In this document: piece after piece, positions 11,879 to 23,269 of the stretch
How the letters are laid out: each line of letters starts with the position of its first letter
Numbering within the stretch: the first letter of the stretch is position 1
DNA from: Isoetes taiwanensis
Taxonomy: Eukaryota; Streptophyta; Lycopodiopsida; Isoetales; Isoetaceae
Reading direction: 5' to 3'
Assembly (NCBI GenBank): GCA_021234155.1
Contig: JAJEKV010000099.1
Location: forward strand, 1,450,297-1,514,296
Length of the DNA: 64,000 bases
Made by a program: the position numbers and the translations under genes
The notes under the pieces: model-generated
Database searches by the model: none
What the model saw: the letters and a program-made list of their open reading frames with translations, nothing else
Told to the model about the DNA's origin: nothing

Positions 11879-12764
11879 GGAGCATGCCGGTTGGCATGCA
11901 ACGACATTTCGACTGTGCGGTTGCATCCAAAAGGCCAGAGTTATCCTAGACACATGTCTGAGGAGTAGGGAATTGATCAAACGCCCGGACTGCCAAGTAT
12001 GTGCTATATAGCACTCCCATAGCACTAGGCTAGGAGTGCGTCGAGTGAAAGATAGACTAGTTGCTTGTACCAAATCGAGTTTGGCTATGTTAGTCATAAT
12101 CGCTGGTCCCTACAGTAAACTGGATTCTTTGGACTCATGCTCAAAGTCAAAACCACATTCTGAGCTGGCAGGAATGGCTGAACTGGAGGGGCACATCATT
12201 TCCCCCTCGTGTCCTATGCCGGTGAAGGGGAAATTTTGGGGATTGGGACATCCGGCGGATTTTCATTTTTTCTTTTTGAGAACGTTTCCTGGAACATGAG
12301 CTACTATTTGAACGGTGGGATTAACAAATGGAGCTGTTTTATTGCCCGATACCTAAACCCTAGTAAATTTGTAGGGTTTAGGTTTTGGCAGCCTTCCCTG
12401 CCTCTGAAGGGGTCGAGAGCTTGTGTACAGGGTTCCTTCGAGGGTTCGAAGAGAGATAGGAGAACAAAAAACTCTCCCCAAGTGCCAGTTCCAAACTTGC
12501 CCCGTTGTGATGGCTCGCGAACTCTGGACATTGTGCGACCGGAGCATGCCGGTTGGCATGCAATGGCATTTCGACTGTGTGGTTGCATCCAAAAGGCCAG
12601 AGTTATCCAATGACGCATGTCTAAGGAGTAGGGAATCGATCAAACACCCGGACTGCCAAGTACGTGCTAGCATTTAATTATAGCACTAGGCTAGGAGTGC
12701 ATCGAGTGAAAGATAGACTAGTTGCTTGTAGCAAATCGAGTTTGGCTCTGTTGGTCATAATCAT
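11879..12764. repeat. Direct repeat pair of about 225 bp flanking 435 bp
   Basis: Positions 11,879-12,103 and 12,541-12,764 are about 90 percent alike: both begin GGAGCATGCCGGTTGGCATG and end TTTGGCT.TGTT.GTCATAAT. The 435 bases between them contain no retroviral domain. The arrangement would fit a miniature LTR element (TRIM) or a simple segmental duplication. I see no tRNA primer site beside the left copy and the repeats do not have clean TG...CA ends, so the TRIM reading stays open. From 12,770 to 14,310 the sequence is AT-rich and holds nothing I can support. Confidence 0.65.
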
Positions 12765-14318
12765 TGTTCTCATTTGTGGGGTATATTTCCATAAGTTGGG
12801 GTATATAGTGTAGAAAAGTTAGCAAGATACTATAAGAATTGGGCCAAATGTACACAAAGATGTTGATTCAATACATGTATTTGAACAACTTGAAGTGAAG
12901 AGCCTCTCGCTACCTGAAGTAAGCCTCTAGTATAAATATGCACCTAAACGAAAGCAGGTTCGAAGGGGGATTTTGTTAAAAGTATAGGATTTAATGGTTT
13001 ATGTTGTCAAAAGATATTTTTGGCCCCTTCAAGGCTTGGGAGGGAAGTCGCACATCTTAGACAAAATATGCAGCATAATTCTTGCTTTCTATTAAGTGGG
13101 CAAAAACTAATGTTTGCAATTCTTAGCCTTAAAGAATAACATGAATTTCACAAATTCGACCATCATATCAATTGTTTGCAATAACCTGAGGTAGGAGGAT
13201 GTAGATTTATGAAAAAAGACAATATACTTGATGAGCGGGCTTCAAACAACCATAATTAAAAAGAAAACATACATCTATCATTGTTGTGCAACAAACAAAA
13301 GCCATCTTTGAATTGAGAAGCAATGAAAAAGAAAAAGCAACTTAGACTTGAAGCAAGACAACCTTGAAATTTTATGAGGCCCAAATGCAAGAAGTAAATT
13401 GGGTCCAATTTGGAAATATACACTTGAAGGACCTGTACAAACTTGAGATAAGTGACATTATTGATTTATTGGTAATTCACTATAAAATATCTCCCCTACA
13501 ATAATAATTTTGTCACTTAAATGGTCACTCCAAGCCTTTGTGAGCTGCACAAATAGGAAACAATAGTCAGCCATTGATTTGCATCAAACGAATTTGTGAA
13601 TCCAACAAAGCAAACTAATGAATTAAATCAAAGAGCTTTATTCAAGTCATGTCATAGAGCAAAAGGGTCACATAACGGCTTGTAAAATTCAAGAACTAGA
13701 GAATGCAAAATCTAAGCTTGGCCTTAACACAAGATATTACGAAATCCATAGGCTAGTGACAATCCAGAACCTCCTTCGTACACTTCTATAGCAGTCAGAA
13801 GTAATGCACCAAAACCGAGTTATAATGGCTATAGTACCAATTGAAGATATTACAAAATTCATAGCTAATCACATAGCTATGAATCTCAAAAGTTATAAGC
13901 TCTAAAAACGTTTACTTCTAAATGTCCATCGATTCAACAAGATCACTCTTTTCAAATATATTCACAAAGGAAACTAACTCAATTTGTATCTTGCTGGGAT
14001 AACTTTGACTTGCTGGAATAGATTTGTTTTCTATTGGAAGGCAAATAAGTCAAATTGTGGCCAGGTTAGCCCATCTACATGCAAACAGAGCATCAAGAAA
14101 TGACAATGGATTTCTTATAATTCAAGATTTCTACAACATCAAATGGTCAAGTTTGTTTTAGTCCTTTACCTCAAGGTCCTTGAGGTTTCTTTGTCATGCT
14201 CTAAAACCCACAGAGCTAAAAAGATTCTCTATAACGAATAGCCTTTCTTGTCGTCCTAGTTACGAGCAAATACATTACAAGATTTAATGCTAGTTTATGC
14301 CATGGGGTCTAAATAATA

Positions 14319-15420
14319 TCACATTATGAAACCATGGGGGGAAGGGATTTTACGAGTCGGATAAGTAGGTAATAGTGGCAAAGCAAGAAGTGGCACTAGA
14401 AATGAGAAACCAAACTTCTTCCCTTTAAAAAATGCGACTTTTTTAAAAATTATGGGTGATGATATGGCATGAGCATGTAAGATGACAACTACGAGTGATG
14501 ACGTGGCAAAGCATGAAGGCATAAAAAAATGAAGAATATGCCTAGCCAATTTGCAACTTTTTAGAAGAAGCACATGGCATTTCTTTGGCACATCACATTA
14601 TATGACTAACACGTTTGGTTTGGCAAACTGAATAGGGTTTCAAATTGGGATGTCAATATGTGATGTGCCAAATATCCTATGAGGTTGATATTCATTTGGG
14701 TAAGACAATCATCTTTTGTCCTCTTAGAACATGCTAATTCTATGAGTAGCTTATGCTGCACCAAATGATTTACAGAATGTGAGATGTGTGTCTCTTCCGA
14801 GAAATCTCCAAGCTCAAGCCGCCTTGCGGGGTTGAAATTTGCTTCGTTGGAGTAGAGTGGCAATGCAGGAGTGGAATAGTGGCACATACGGTGACATGAC
14901 AATGATATGGCCCTAGAAATAATGAGGTGGCATCAAAAGAGCAAACAAAATTCTTTCTTGTGTAAAAATTATGGGAGATGACATGGCATGTGTATAGTGA
15001 GGTGGTAAGATGAGTGGCAAAAGATGAAGGGGTGGAGAAACACAAAATTTTCCTAGACATGATAACTAAGCATTCTATGCGCTTTAGATAAGAAAATGAC
15101 TAGGCCAATAAAAAAAAGGGGGGATTAAAAGATAAGTAGGTTATAGTGGCAAGCAAGGTGACTAAAAATGATGAGGTGTTAAAAGAAAGAGAAACCGAAC
15201 TTTGTTTTTTTTTTGAAAATGCGACTTTTACAAAAATTATGGGTGATGACATGGCATGAGCATGTGAGGTGGCAACTATGAGTGACGACATGGCAAAAGA
15301 TGAAGGAATAGAAAAATGAAGAATTTGCCTAGTGCAACTTCTTAAAAGAAGCATATTCACCATACTGACATGGCATTTATTTGAAAGATGTGGCACGTCA
15401 CATTACATGCCTGTCACATT
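14319..15420. repeat. Three diverged copies of a 250-300 bp segment
   Basis: Copies at about 14,330-14,600, 14,830-15,060 and 15,110-15,415 share AAAAATTATGGG.GATGA, ATGGCATG.GCATGT, GTGGCAAA.GATGAAGG and an end with ATGGCATTT.TTTG. Each yields a similar minus-strand reading frame of 90-98 codons (with SSPIIF, KVAF, PS.FA.SSL), but that follows from the DNA repeat itself and no protein domain is visible. The copies are direct, unevenly spaced and diverged. Confidence 0.7.
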
Positions 15421-17825
15421 CGCAAGCGCCTCCTATTCTTGCAATGATCACATTGCACATAGATCGGGAATCGAATATGGTATTTGTTAATCCGCCAAGA
15501 TTTGCAGGTTTGAATTGATGGGTACATGCCAATCCCGTCCAGACAAACTTCGGTGCTGAGCTATCCCAAAACATCATGGATCGGAAGTGTAGAGGCCAAA
15601 TTGCTCTATGCGGCAAATAATCTTAACCCTCCATCCTGATCTTGCCTGCTGACGTGAAATTTTTCCCGCTTCCACGTCTCTTAACCATTTCTACAACATG
15701 GTTCCTAACGACATATTCATATTATATGGAAGTGATATGCTTCAGAGCAAGACATATGTTATGGGACCATGTCTTTGTAATAGTATAAAGTAATTGGTGA
15801 TAAAAACCAACTAAACCTTTAACGCATCATAATCTACAACGTTTAAAATTAATAGAGATGGACGGTCGAGATGATTAGGATATGGGCCGGCCGAGATTGT
15901 GATCTCGTCCTAACATTACGATTGGTGATCTTGAGCTATTAGCCTATTTATTGTTTTGGGAAGGAAGTCCGGCCCATTGCGCCCGAAATTCAAGCCTCCA
16001 TCTGCGGCGGATCCGGCTCGGCCTTCGGCTCCATTGCGGCTATTGCTTACGCTCCGGCTCACGATAGCGACCCCTTCGCGCCTCCATCTCACCGCCTTGC
16101 GCCTTCATCTCGGTTTGCCTCCATCTCCAGTCCGAAGCATTTCAAAATAGGGGAAGAGGCTCCAAGAAGCGGAAAAACCCATTTTTCTTCCCCTGCTTCA
16201 GACCATTTTGCAGTCACGATTTTTGCAATTAGACCAGACGCCTTTGGATATTGGCCTTGGGGTTGGGGCTTTTCCAAGCTTTGTTGAATTACGCTTGGAT
16301 GTTGGCTGTGGGTTGGAGCTTTTCGGTCTCTGTTGAATTACTCTACAAAGAGCAAGACGATGCGTTTTGGTTTGCACCTTTCGAAGTTTCTTTTTGTCTG
16401 CTGTTTTGAACCCCGGTGAAGTACTTCATAGGAGAGGATGGAAGTTTTTGTGTGAAAGGCCTCTCTACTTATCTTTGGCATTTTTTTTTTTTTATTTATT
16501 TAACTAGCTCACTTTGAATATACCTGTATTCAAAGTCGTCTTGAAATGTACTTCTTGATATCTTGCTGAAACAGTAAGTGAAGATCTAATCATTGTATTT
16601 TCTGGAAATTTTAGTTTCTTCTTGTAACAGGTTTATCATATGTTGCTTTTCATGTTCTATCTACAAAAGTTCAAAACAGGTTTAAGCAACTTCGGAATCT
16701 GAAACCGGCAATAATAGATTGGTATTTGTTTCGTTAAGTTGTTGAATAGCAGGTTTCGAATAGCCAGTGGGGGTTCTTGTTTCTCTAGTTCTGTATTCTG
16801 CAAAATGAACTAGTTACTCCAACTAGTGGAAATGCAGTATAAACAAATGTAATGTTCTCAGATGTGGTAATCTAAACATCCAGGTGCCTAGTATCTTATT
16901 TCGAATTCAATTCAGATCTCAACTTACTATCCAGGGAGGGACTTGGCCTTAGGTACAACAATTGTTGCACTACAAATCTACCTTTTACATTTCGAGTGAT
17001 CCCTTGTGTTATGATCACTTTAAAACCTACTAGTTGATTACAAACGTTTTCATATTTTCAACATGCTGTTGTTTTTAAACCACGTTTTTCATTAGAAGAA
17101 AAACCTAGAAAAACAACCCATCATGTTATTTTTAAAATTAATTCATTTGTTGTTTCGAAAAAACAACACTTAAAAACACCTATTTTTATAAAACTACATG
17201 TGATATTTCTGTAAAACTATATATCAATAAACAGTACTAAAAAAAAACACTTATTTTTGAGAAACCATATATTTTTCTTAAGAAACACATATATTTTTTG
17301 TAAAAATCGACACTCGGAAATAACATAATTAAGAAAAAAAACTATAAAACTACGTGTAGTTTCTAGCAAAGGCGGATAAAATTCTCTACGTGGTTTTTTA
17401 GTGTTGTTTTTCTGCAAAATAATCGTAAAAAACAATATGTGGACTTTAAGTTTTACTGAGAACCATATGTACTTGAAAACAACAGTTACTTTTAGAATAC
17501 AACATGTAGAAACACATACAAAAACCACCATGTGGTTTTTTTACATTGTTTTTTGGCAAAAACCACACTGAAAAAACATGTGGACCCAGTATTGGCGTTG
17601 TTGTGTGAGATAATTATGTTTTAATACTATAGAGAAAAATATGATAAAAAAAAATCATATTAGCATATTTAAACCAAGATCATTTACCACATTATGTATT
17701 GGTGATTAATCACAGTAAAATATCACGAGAATTATGCGCTTAAAATTACCACGTCAATATATTGAAGAAGATAGATGTGATCAAACGCTAGTCTAATAAA
17801 CTTGATGTACTAAACACTAGTACAT
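15421..17825. other. Non-coding stretch with a GC-rich patch
   Basis: No gene can be supported here. At 15,955-16,200 the composition switches abruptly to GC-rich and carries a short plus frame beginning MGRKSGPLRPKFKPPSAADP, rich in P, R and L; it may be a first exon or a promoter-proximal island but has no downstream partner I can see. From 17,040 to 17,600 the DNA is a patchwork of A-rich and T-rich runs with recurring CACATGTGGTTTTT-like words, probably a decayed repeat. Confidence 0.35.
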
Positions 17826-18038
17826 ATCATATAATTTAAGTTATTATAGAAACCAATTAAACTTGCTATGTTTCAATACCATGCCATAAAACATGTTGTT
17901 TTATCACTTTAGAAAAATATGTTGATGAACCCTATAATTTAAGTTGTTACGGAGATCAATCAAAATTATCATGTTTCAGTACCATATCATAAAACAATGC
18001 TGTTTTATCACCTTAGAAAAATATATTGATGAATCATC
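17826..18038. repeat. Tandem duplication of about 107 bp
   Basis: Two adjacent units share ATAATTTAAGTT, AAACTT/AAAATTATCATGTTTCA, CATAAAACA and GTTTTATCACCTTAGAAAAA. They are about 85 percent alike and abut directly. Confidence 0.75.
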
Positions 18039-18204
18039 TTAGAGAACTAGACATGGTTTGTAAACCTTTGAACCCACTAACATGTACTGATTTATGGAAT
18101 TGGTTTTTACCAATAAACCATTGAAAAAAAAGCATAATGGTTCAATTTTGGGGGCCTTGTGTTTGTGAAAGTGCAAAAAGTCTGCCTATCTACGGTAAAG
18201 AGTG

Positions 18205-18520
18205 TTTTCTTGCAAGAGGCCCTTGCCACAACTGTTCATGTCCAGAATATGTTACCCACAGTCACCTGATCCAAATCCACTCCACATGAGGCCGGATAGG
18301 AGCAAAGCCAGACTTTGAGCATCTAAGAGCTTTTGGGTGTCATATGTAGATGTTCACATTCCAAAAGAGTTAGAAAAAGAGTGGGATGATAAGAGTTTTC
18401 ATGTCATTTTGTGGGCTATTCCATGAACCACAAAGCCTATAAATGCTGGAATCCAGTCAATAATAAGATTATCACCAGTTCAGATGTTTCTTTGATGAAT
18501 ATTGTTTTCTAGCTCACGGT
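18205..18520 (+). pseudogene. Ty1/Copia integrase C-terminal fragment
   Basis: Read in three phases, the plus strand gives ALATTVHVQNMLPTVT, then KPDFEHLRAFGCH, then YVDVHIPKELEKEWDDKSF, then GYSMNHKAYKCWNPVNNKII and SSDV. This is the end of the Copia integrase core and the segment before reverse transcriptase, normally 'LR.FGC..YV.IP...R.K.D.K....IFVGY'. Two single-base frameshifts and a stop destroy it. RT is absent downstream; the fragment is isolated. Confidence 0.8.
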
Positions 18521-18779
18521 GAACATCATCCTTATGGATGAGAACATGTTGGTTGTTGATCCTCCCTTCACACATATCATTACCTCATCATTGAACAATT
18601 AGCTCCTCAAAGGGCAGAAGACAGTTGCAAACCGATCTTCACAAAGAAATTGGATGCAGATGAATCTCTTGAACATTACAAGATATGCCTTGTACCAGGG
18701 GGTTTCACATACAAATATATAGTCTTGATTATGACCATATCTTTTCCCTTGTCATCCATATGGATAGCCTCCAGATCAT

Positions 18780-18984
18780 TTTGGCATTGGCAGCCCAAAG
18801 GAAATACAATCTTTAAAGTGTTGCAGATACACCACAATCATTGCACTTCATACTCTTACATTTTTAATTGGGCAGTTATCAACAGTGTGTGCTTCCAAAG
18901 TGCCATATCTTGCATATATATCAATGAGTGCACATCCAATGATGTCAGATTGAAGTTCAGTTTCACAATGTAGCCATGGATATA

Positions 18985-19025
<41 letters not shown>

Positions 19026-19720
19026 ATAAGTGCATAACCAATATGTCGGTTTGGAGTCCAATTCCTACAATGTGGTAATGGATATACCTACTCTACTCTA
19101 GGGCATTCGTATTAATGCATATCTTTATACTAAAAAAAAATTATGTTACTATCCTTCTTGTTAAGACCTTTCAAAGCATTGCAAGGCAAGCACACCTTTC
19201 TTATATCTTTATAATTTTCTACACTTCATGATCTTATATCCCTTGTCAATCAATCAAACAGGGTGCAAATCTCTTCTAAATACCATGTCTTTTCAAGAAA
19301 TTTAGAAGCATATTTCTAATAAAATTGTCAGGTTGGAAGCCATCCTCTATAATTATGAATGCATCTATTTAGCTCTATATTACCTAGAGTCTTACACACT
19401 TTCAAGATGTTTAATATGTAACTTTAAGACATGTTGCAAAGGAAATGCTCTAGCACTTGACCACGTTATGCATAGCCTGTAGTCATTGCTAGATTTCAAG
19501 ACTCTGTATGCTTCTAACAAGCTTCCATGTTTAGAATACATGCCAAGAAGAGTGCTATTCATAGCAATGTCATGTTGGAATTCCATCCCAATAATCCACT
19601 AATGGATGTACTCCTTGCTCATGGATGCTTTCAACTTGCTCAAAGATATGCCTTTGCTCGGTGGCAATCCATCGTGTTGCACCACTTGAAGATAGATCAT
19701 GTTCACCACTAAGGCCAAAG
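18780..19720 (-). pseudogene. PPR pseudogene split by a TA microsatellite
   Basis: On the minus strand an upstream part (19,392-19,720) reads IGMEFQHDIAMNSTLLGMYS then KHGSLLEAYRVLKSSNDY, a PLS-type motif pair. Further on, two similar half-motifs flank the microsatellite: RYIHYHIVGIGLQTDILVMH (19,030-19,095) and YIHGYIVKLNFNLTSLDVHS (18,900-18,985), followed by ARYGTLEAH. The pseudogene is frameshifted in at least three places. The dinucleotide run at about 18,981-19,022 occupies the 'LIDIYA' codons of the repeat. Confidence 0.65.
18981..19022. repeat. (TA)n microsatellite
   Basis: About 20 TA units, placed between two copies of the same PPR half-motif. It probably grew from the TATATA sequence that encodes I-Y in this motif. 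Confidence 0.9.
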
Positions 19721-20379
19721 GCATTAAGGATAGCAATCTATGAAGTATCGCTCTAGTTTAGCATTTGTTGAAGACTCTCACATATAACTTTAACATACAT
19801 GGTTACTTTAAATTATGCATCAAACAATACTTTAACTTGCAAAGAAACACGATTTTTTTGCTATTTCGCTAAATATTTTCTCTCCGTGCCCATCCAAAAA
19901 TACCTACCTGAATAGCAATGATTGATAGCTCCTATTTGTTGTTCCATATTTGAGTTCCGATAACGATTGCTTGTGTTACTAATCATGTTATTAAATGCTT
20001 GATAATGGTCTTTAAAGGCGGGCCTTGCACGAAGTAACTATTAAACTCGATCCAAACTATAACTTGCTGATAAACATCTTTGTTACATTTTACAAATGTG
20101 GCAATGATATTTAATTAAATTAAACTTTCGGGACAACCTTCAATAAAAAAATCAAAAAATCAAAATAAATATACTTTAGGTTGCGCTTTGATATTGTTAT
20201 GAGTTTGTTTAGGTTGAGGCTGTTATATCAAGTTTAAACTCCTTCAACTTGCTTTGTGGTTCACTGCCCACCCCACCCTAACAAGTTTCCTTTGTTTACC
20301 AACTCGTTGGCTTTTCTTATATAATTCTTCCTTTCCTCAAGCCTGCCCTATTGCTAATTTGTTTTTGTTTCGTTTGCAA

Positions 20380-20560
20380 AAGAAGAAACAACAGCAACAA
20401 TAGCGGAGGGAGATGAAGGGAAGGCAAGCAAAGAAGATGAAGACTAAGATGACGAAGAAAATGAAGATGAAGACAAGGAAAAGAATGAGGAAGAGGAAGA
20501 GGAAGAAGCTCCGAGAACGAGAAAGCATCTCTTTATGGTAGTTGCTATGATGCAAGACCA
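20380..20560 (+). other. Acidic low-complexity stretch
   Basis: A GAA/GAT-rich run encodes an E/D/K-rich peptide on the plus strand (EENEDEDKEKNEEEEEEE and similar) and an F-rich shadow on the minus strand. No start or domain allows a gene call. It lies downstream of the H3-tail ORF in the presumed element. Confidence 0.3.
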
Positions 20561-20996
20561 AACAAGAGACAACAAATCAGAGAACAAGAAGACAATATAT
20601 GATCGGAATGACCGAACCTTCCTCTAGTTTTTAGAATAAATTGAAAAGTATGTATCATGCCTTTATAGCCCTTTTCATATAAAATTTTTCTATGAATATG
20701 AAATGCCTAATCTAACCTTGTAACTCTATTTTTATATTCTCGGAATTTCATATGACTCAGTACTCAGATGATGAAGATGGTACATCGTCTAGATCTCGCT
20801 TTGTTATAATTATACCAGGGGTACCAGTCGTCTTGGTCCTCCTTCTCTTCTTAGGGGGCCCTCTAGTTCTGATGACTTCTCTTTTGTGTTATTCTCCTTC
20901 CCTTTTTTCGTCTTTGCCTTCAACGTTTTCTTCGTTGCTTTTCCAATCTCTTCAGTGCTCGTACCTCTTTGCAAAAGTGTCAAGCCTGCCTCTCTT

Positions 20997-21113
20997 CTAT
21001 CGTTCCTCCTTTGTTATTTCCCAGTCTTGATTCTTCGATTCATTGATGAGAACTTGGGTGCTTGCCCTTTTGGGTTTCAGAGTTTTCTTGGCTGTTTGTT
21101 TGGTACGAGCCAT
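20997..21113 (-). CDS. Short ORF beginning with a histone H3 tail
   Basis: The minus-strand ORF opens in a good start context (GCCATGG) with MARTKQTAKKTLKPKRASTQ. The first ten residues differ from the universal histone H3 tail (MARTKQTARK) only by K for R at position 9 of the listed peptide, so the H3K4 and H3K9-type lysines are present. After residue 10 it diverges from H3 and stops at codon 39. In a neighbouring phase basic sequence continues (GKATKKTLKAKTKKGKE) and then KKRRRTKTTGTPG, to about 20,770, suggesting a frameshifted longer tail. No histone fold follows. The ATG lies 731 bp inside the end of a Gypsy-type LTR at 21,844, the same layout as the H3-like ORFs at 55.1 and 63.1 kb. That the tail resemblance is real is quite sure; that it is an element-encoded H3 is inference. 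Confidence 0.65.
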   Translation of the reverse strand: MARTKQTAKKTLKPKRASTQVLINESKNQDWEITKEER

Positions 21114-21827
21114 GGCAAACGATAGCTCGATCACCTTCCTGATGCACTAAAATTGGTTTGATGGCTGGAGCAGAAGAAAGTCGAAAAATGAAATCTTAAT
21201 TTTGGATTTTGCATTTCCTGGATCTCCTTGGAGGAAAATCACATTTTTAGGGTCTCCTTAGGGGAAAATCATGATACCTAACTTTAAAATAACTTGTATA
21301 CACCGATTTTAAAAATTTTATTGTTTCACACATTTTATGGTGGTGTTTAAAAATTTTGAACAGGGTAGCCGCATACTTTGTGAGTATTTGCTCCAATTTT
21401 AATGTTCTTTTATCGTTTTTGTAGTTCTAGGTTGTATTATAGCTTAATTTCTGTTTTAAAGCTCGTTTTCAGATTTTTGATTTGGTACTTTTTACAGTTT
21501 CAACTAGGTGTTTTACTCTCTAAGTGTGCGAGGGACCTGTTCAAAAATTTTGAAAGGGGATCCTATGCATTTTGTGAGTATATAGTCAATATTGGTCCAA
21601 AGATTTTATTCTTTCTGATAAAGTTTTTCATTTTAGTAACTTACTTATATTTAACTATATACTTATTCTAGAGTTTACCACTCTCTAACAGTTCTAGCCT
21701 ATGGGAAAAAAAATTCCATGTTGCTCAAGGTAATCATTTGAGATTTCTCCCAGATTTCAAGTTCTATTAGGTTAATTCTTCTTATTAGGGTGTATAGCTA
21801 GTGCTTTGATCTTGGTCTGCCAAGATC

Positions 21828-21843
21828 ATCACTTTGATACAAA
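21828..21843 (-). promoter_or_regulatory. Degraded tRNA primer binding site
   Basis: Next to the LTR end, the minus strand reads TTTGTATCAAAGTG, a changed version of the initiator-Met primer site (TGGTATCAGAGC) seen intact beside the related LTR at 63,735. A short hairpin (GATCTTGG...CCAAGATC) follows it. Confidence 0.5.
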
Positions 21844-22640
21844 CATGACGTCCCCTTATCCTCTATAATGCTCCCATGGTATACGATCTATAGATCCAGC
21901 CATGTCGACTCTGCAAGTCGGCAGGAGGTCATCCACACAATCATCGGCTACTGGCTAGTGCTCCAGAAGAAGGATGTGTCATTGCCCCATCTTCTCCGAG
22001 GGTCGATCTCACTGCGGAAGCTTAAAATGTACGCACAAGCATCAATTATATAACTCAATAAATGACAGTCTGGGCCTCAAGATATCTGCAGTCGAAAGTT
22101 GTAACACTAGAGTTGGTTGGCATAGAACAATTAGTCCCTCCATCTGTCCCTCCTGTGCTTACGTTGTAGATAGATCGAAAGGCCTCGAGTCTCGACTATA
22201 GCTTGTCAGAGACGTAGCCCTACGGCTACTTCGAGGTTTCATCTCACCTAGTCCGGTGAGGCAGGAAGGCTGCTCCTTTCAAGAGGCATCTTGCCAACTG
22301 TAGGCAGCTGAGAGACAAGGTCGCCCCCCCTCATACTTGATCTAACCTCACCGAGGTGACACATCACCTATGAGAAGTCAAATCATACCTTGCCCTCTCG
22401 CAGTAGCAAAATATTAGGCCTAGCTAGCTATGAATCCCCAGTAGACTTGTACACCATGGATCCCTCTGCAATCAGAATTCCCCTATTCTAAGCCAGTTAA
22501 GGCCCTTGACCCACGATCAGACAAGCTCTCTATGCATAGGCCAAATATAATGGAAATTAACGAGGTCTAACTGCTAGAATCATACTAAACAACAGCAGGT
22601 AATATTATTTTCCAGGAGCTTCTAACAGTGGATAGTAATT
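21844..22640 (-). mobile_element. Divergent Ty3/Gypsy LTR related to the 44-62 kb element
   Basis: It begins ATGACGTCCCCTTAT and keeps, in order, landmarks of the 1.8-kb LTR at 44,147: GTATAC; GAAGNATGTGTCATTGC; TCTCCGAGGG; ACTGCGGAAGC.TAAA; GTCTGGGCCTC; CCCTCCATC.GTCCC; GGTGAGGCAGGAAGG. Similarity can be followed to about 22,330; the far end is not defined. The element would run on the minus strand with its internal region below 21,844, which is where the H3-tail ORF sits. No gag or pol follows, so only LTR, leader and first ORF survive. Confidence 0.6.
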
Positions 22641-22859
22641 CGTCAGGGTATTTCTACGGTTAGTTGTAGTAGGCCATTTTCCCTTTCCTTTCATTCTATC
22701 TTATACTCTCTGGCATATTTCATATGATTTGATCCATCTATTACATTTATGGCGGAGCCATGTGGAATCATTTGCAGTTTCCATGCCGACACAGCCTATT
22801 CTTGAACAGGATTTTTACTTCAATTATTTTAATGTTTCTGCGCTTATATAGTAAAGCGC

Positions 22860-23060
22860 AGTCCCTTTCTTTTTTGGACATATTCAATTTCTTGCCTGTC
22901 TTTTGGTCCCATGTACGGGTATTGTTGAAGTCACTTGCCAATAGCCAATTCCCTATTTATTTTCAGTCCATTCCTGAATTTGATTCCATTGAATCTCCCT
23001 TTCTGTTGTTTTTGTTGAGGCATAGACATTAATTATGCCAATCACTTCACATCCCTTCTT
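22860..23060 (-). pseudogene. LINE ORF2 endonuclease fragment
   Basis: The minus strand gives GCEVIGIINVYASTKTTERE, then IQWNQIQEW, then (after a frameshift) NWLLASDFNNTRTWDQKTG. This matches the AP-endonuclease part of plant L1-type LINEs, where 'NVYAP' and 'GDFN' are the conserved blocks; here GDFN has become SDFN. Reverse transcriptase does not follow downstream. It belongs in order after the ORF1-like sequence at 23.3-25.4 kb. Confidence 0.65.
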
Positions 23061-23269
23061 CAGAATAGTATATGTCCTTCCTTTCATGTACGCTCAGGTG
23101 CAAGGCAGGGCTATTATCAATAAATTGTATTTTCTTTCTGCTCAGTCTTTGTTGTATAAGAAGTGTAGAATTCATTGCCCTCTTTATTTTATATTATACT
23201 TAGCAGCATACCATGGCCATTTGGACTTATTGGTCTATTGTTTCCAACTCCCAGGGAAATAGGACTTAT

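Noticed and set aside
20337-20561. Membrane-like Phe/Leu-rich ORF
   Set aside because: It is the reverse-strand shadow of a GAA/GAT-rich acidic stretch.
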